A stretch of 64,000 bases of DNA, from positions 4,158,011 through 4,222,010 of the forward strand of contig NZ_KB910516.1 of the NCBI RefSeq assembly GCF_000372825.1, written 5' to 3'. This DNA comes from Methylobacterium sp. 77. GTDB lineage: Bacteria > Pseudomonadota > Alphaproteobacteria > Rhizobiales > Beijerinckiaceae. The position numbers were made by a program, and so were the translations under genes. The notes below the pieces were generated by a model. It did not search any database, was not told the origin of the DNA, and saw nothing but the letters and a program-made list of their open reading frames with translations. This document shows positions 63,273-64,000 of the stretch, piece by piece; position 1 is the stretch's first letter, and every line of letters starts with the position of its first letter.

Positions 63273-63911
63273 TCAGGGCGATTGCCGTTGCGCATAAGCA
63301 GGCCGGATCTCGTACTGGATCGGCTTGAACGCATTGTTGTTCGATTGCAGGGCCGAGCAGGCGGTGAGCCCGATGATCAGATCGGTCTCCGCTTCGAACG
63401 TCACGTGGTCGCCAGCCCGGCTCCAGGGCGGCTCGACCTTCAACTCGCCGGTCTCGCCGTTGACCACGACGTTCATGAAGACGTTGAAGGCGACCGGGAT
63501 CCGGTCCGGCTCGATACCATAGGGTGCGAGTGCGGCAGCCAGGTTGCCGAAGCAGCCTCGGTGCGGATGCTCATCGCCATAGATGATGCGGAAGGTATCG
63601 GCCGAGCACGGGGTGAGCAGGAAATCGTGGCGGCCCACCGTATCCTCGACGATGCGCAGAAGAACGTTGGAGCGGTTGGAATAGATCGGGTCGCCCGTCG
63701 TCAGGTAGATGCGGCTGGCGTAATCGAGTGTGCGGCCGGACGAGATGACTTCGTCGCGATCTGCGCGGGAGAAGGCCAGGAGATCGGCGACCTGCTCGCC
63801 CATCGGATCGATCACGGTGAGCCGGTCGCCTTTCCCGAGTTCGAAAGCGACGCCGCTGCGGGGCGCGATCTCCCGGCGCTCCACCGGGGGGAGGGTGGTT
63901 TCAGGCTGCAT
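63273..63911 (-). CDS. DUF1989 family (urea carboxylase-associated) protein
   Basis: The protein has 212 residues from the ATG at 63909-63911; upstream ATGs at 63920 and 63959 are possible. The DUF1989 fold is clear: GDRLTVIDPMGEQVADLLAF, CSADTFRIIYGDEHPHRGCF, the central NVFMNVVVNGETGEL and AETDLIIGLTACSA. The family accompanies urea/guanidine degradation clusters (urea carboxylase-associated) and binds a metal through Cys/His residues. No urea carboxylase gene is in view, but the window ends shortly upstream of this gene, so partners may lie beyond it. Confidence 0.9.
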   Translation of the reverse strand: MQPETTLPPVERREIAPRSGVAFELGKGDRLTVIDPMGEQVADLLAFSRADRDEVISSGRTLDYASRIYLTTGDPIYSNRSNVLLRIVEDTVGRHDFLLTPCSADTFRIIYGDEHPHRGCFGNLAAALAPYGIEPDRIPVAFNVFMNVVVNGETGELKVEPPWSRAGDHVTFEAETDLIIGLTACSALQSNNNAFKPIQYEIRPAYAQRQSP

Positions 63912-64000
63912 CGCGGCCATCCCGGGCGACGGAATCGTTGGTCCTGGTCTCCAGCTCACGTCCCCTGAACGGACAGATCCAATCCCCGTCGACGGCGCGG

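Noticed and set aside
1..64000. CRISPR arrays, rRNA genes and intact insertion sequences
   Set aside because: I saw no regularly spaced repeats, rRNA signatures or complete transposase genes in the window.

Overview
The window is chromosomal DNA of a high-GC alphaproteobacterium, most likely a Methylobacterium/Methylorubrum-type member of the Rhizobiales (Hyphomicrobiales). The grounds are the NepR/EcfG general-stress pair, the divergent argH/tlpA pair, the XRE regulator-metK-trmB block, a tRNA-Arg(CCU) gene split by a group I intron, and a type III (Agrobacterium-like) cellulose operon. This is an inference from gene content; no search was run.

Layout. 0.1-1.9 kb: an AT-richer hypothetical gene, a frameshifted IS5-family transposase remnant and a TetR regulator. 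2.3-15.4 kb: a degenerate hybrid sensor kinase, then the cellulose locus bcsS, bcsA, bcsB, bcsZ, bcsK, bcsN. From bcsA on, these genes are tightly packed, with stop/start overlaps and one strong Shine-Dalgarno site. 15.5-33.5 kb is mostly housekeeping and signalling: a DHH phosphoesterase, nepR-ecfG, an IalB-like protein, argH/tlpA, a chemoreceptor, a beta-propeller protein, murJ, sodB, an HWE-type kinase, trmB-metK and an XRE regulator. 33.7-34.0 kb: the intron-bearing tRNA-Arg.

34.1-47.0 kb is a second, non-cellulose exopolysaccharide locus: a CelD/BcsL-like acyltransferase, a flippase, two glycosyltransferases, a GH5 glycosidase, an O-antigen-ligase/polymerase-like membrane protein, a Wzc-like chain-length protein whose P-loop is degenerate, a propeller protein with a formyltransferase-like N-terminus, and an FAD oxidoreductase. 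47.2-50.5 kb: an OmpR/PhoQ-type two-component system divergent from two paralogous small proteins. 50.7-56.4 kb: an MFS transporter, a metallophosphoesterase, an ArsB-like transporter, tandem YdcZ-type half transporters, and small proteins including an orphan BrnA-like antitoxin. 56.4-58.6 kb: a class A penicillin-binding protein.

58.9-61.0 kb is a clearly AT-rich island (43-45% GC in two 60-base lines counted by hand, against 73% in one line counted in the neighbouring pbp gene). It holds three overlapping genes of unknown function, and near-identical 15-bp repeats lie on either side. This is the best candidate for an undescribed system. The window closes with an AAG-type DNA glycosylase, an RNase HI carrying an unusual C-terminal domain, and a DUF1989 protein.

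The main functional theme is envelope and matrix polysaccharide production with its signalling. Several signalling or regulatory domains in these loci have lost signature residues: the PilZ domain of BcsA, the ATPase domain of the hybrid kinase, and the P-loop of the Wzc-like protein.
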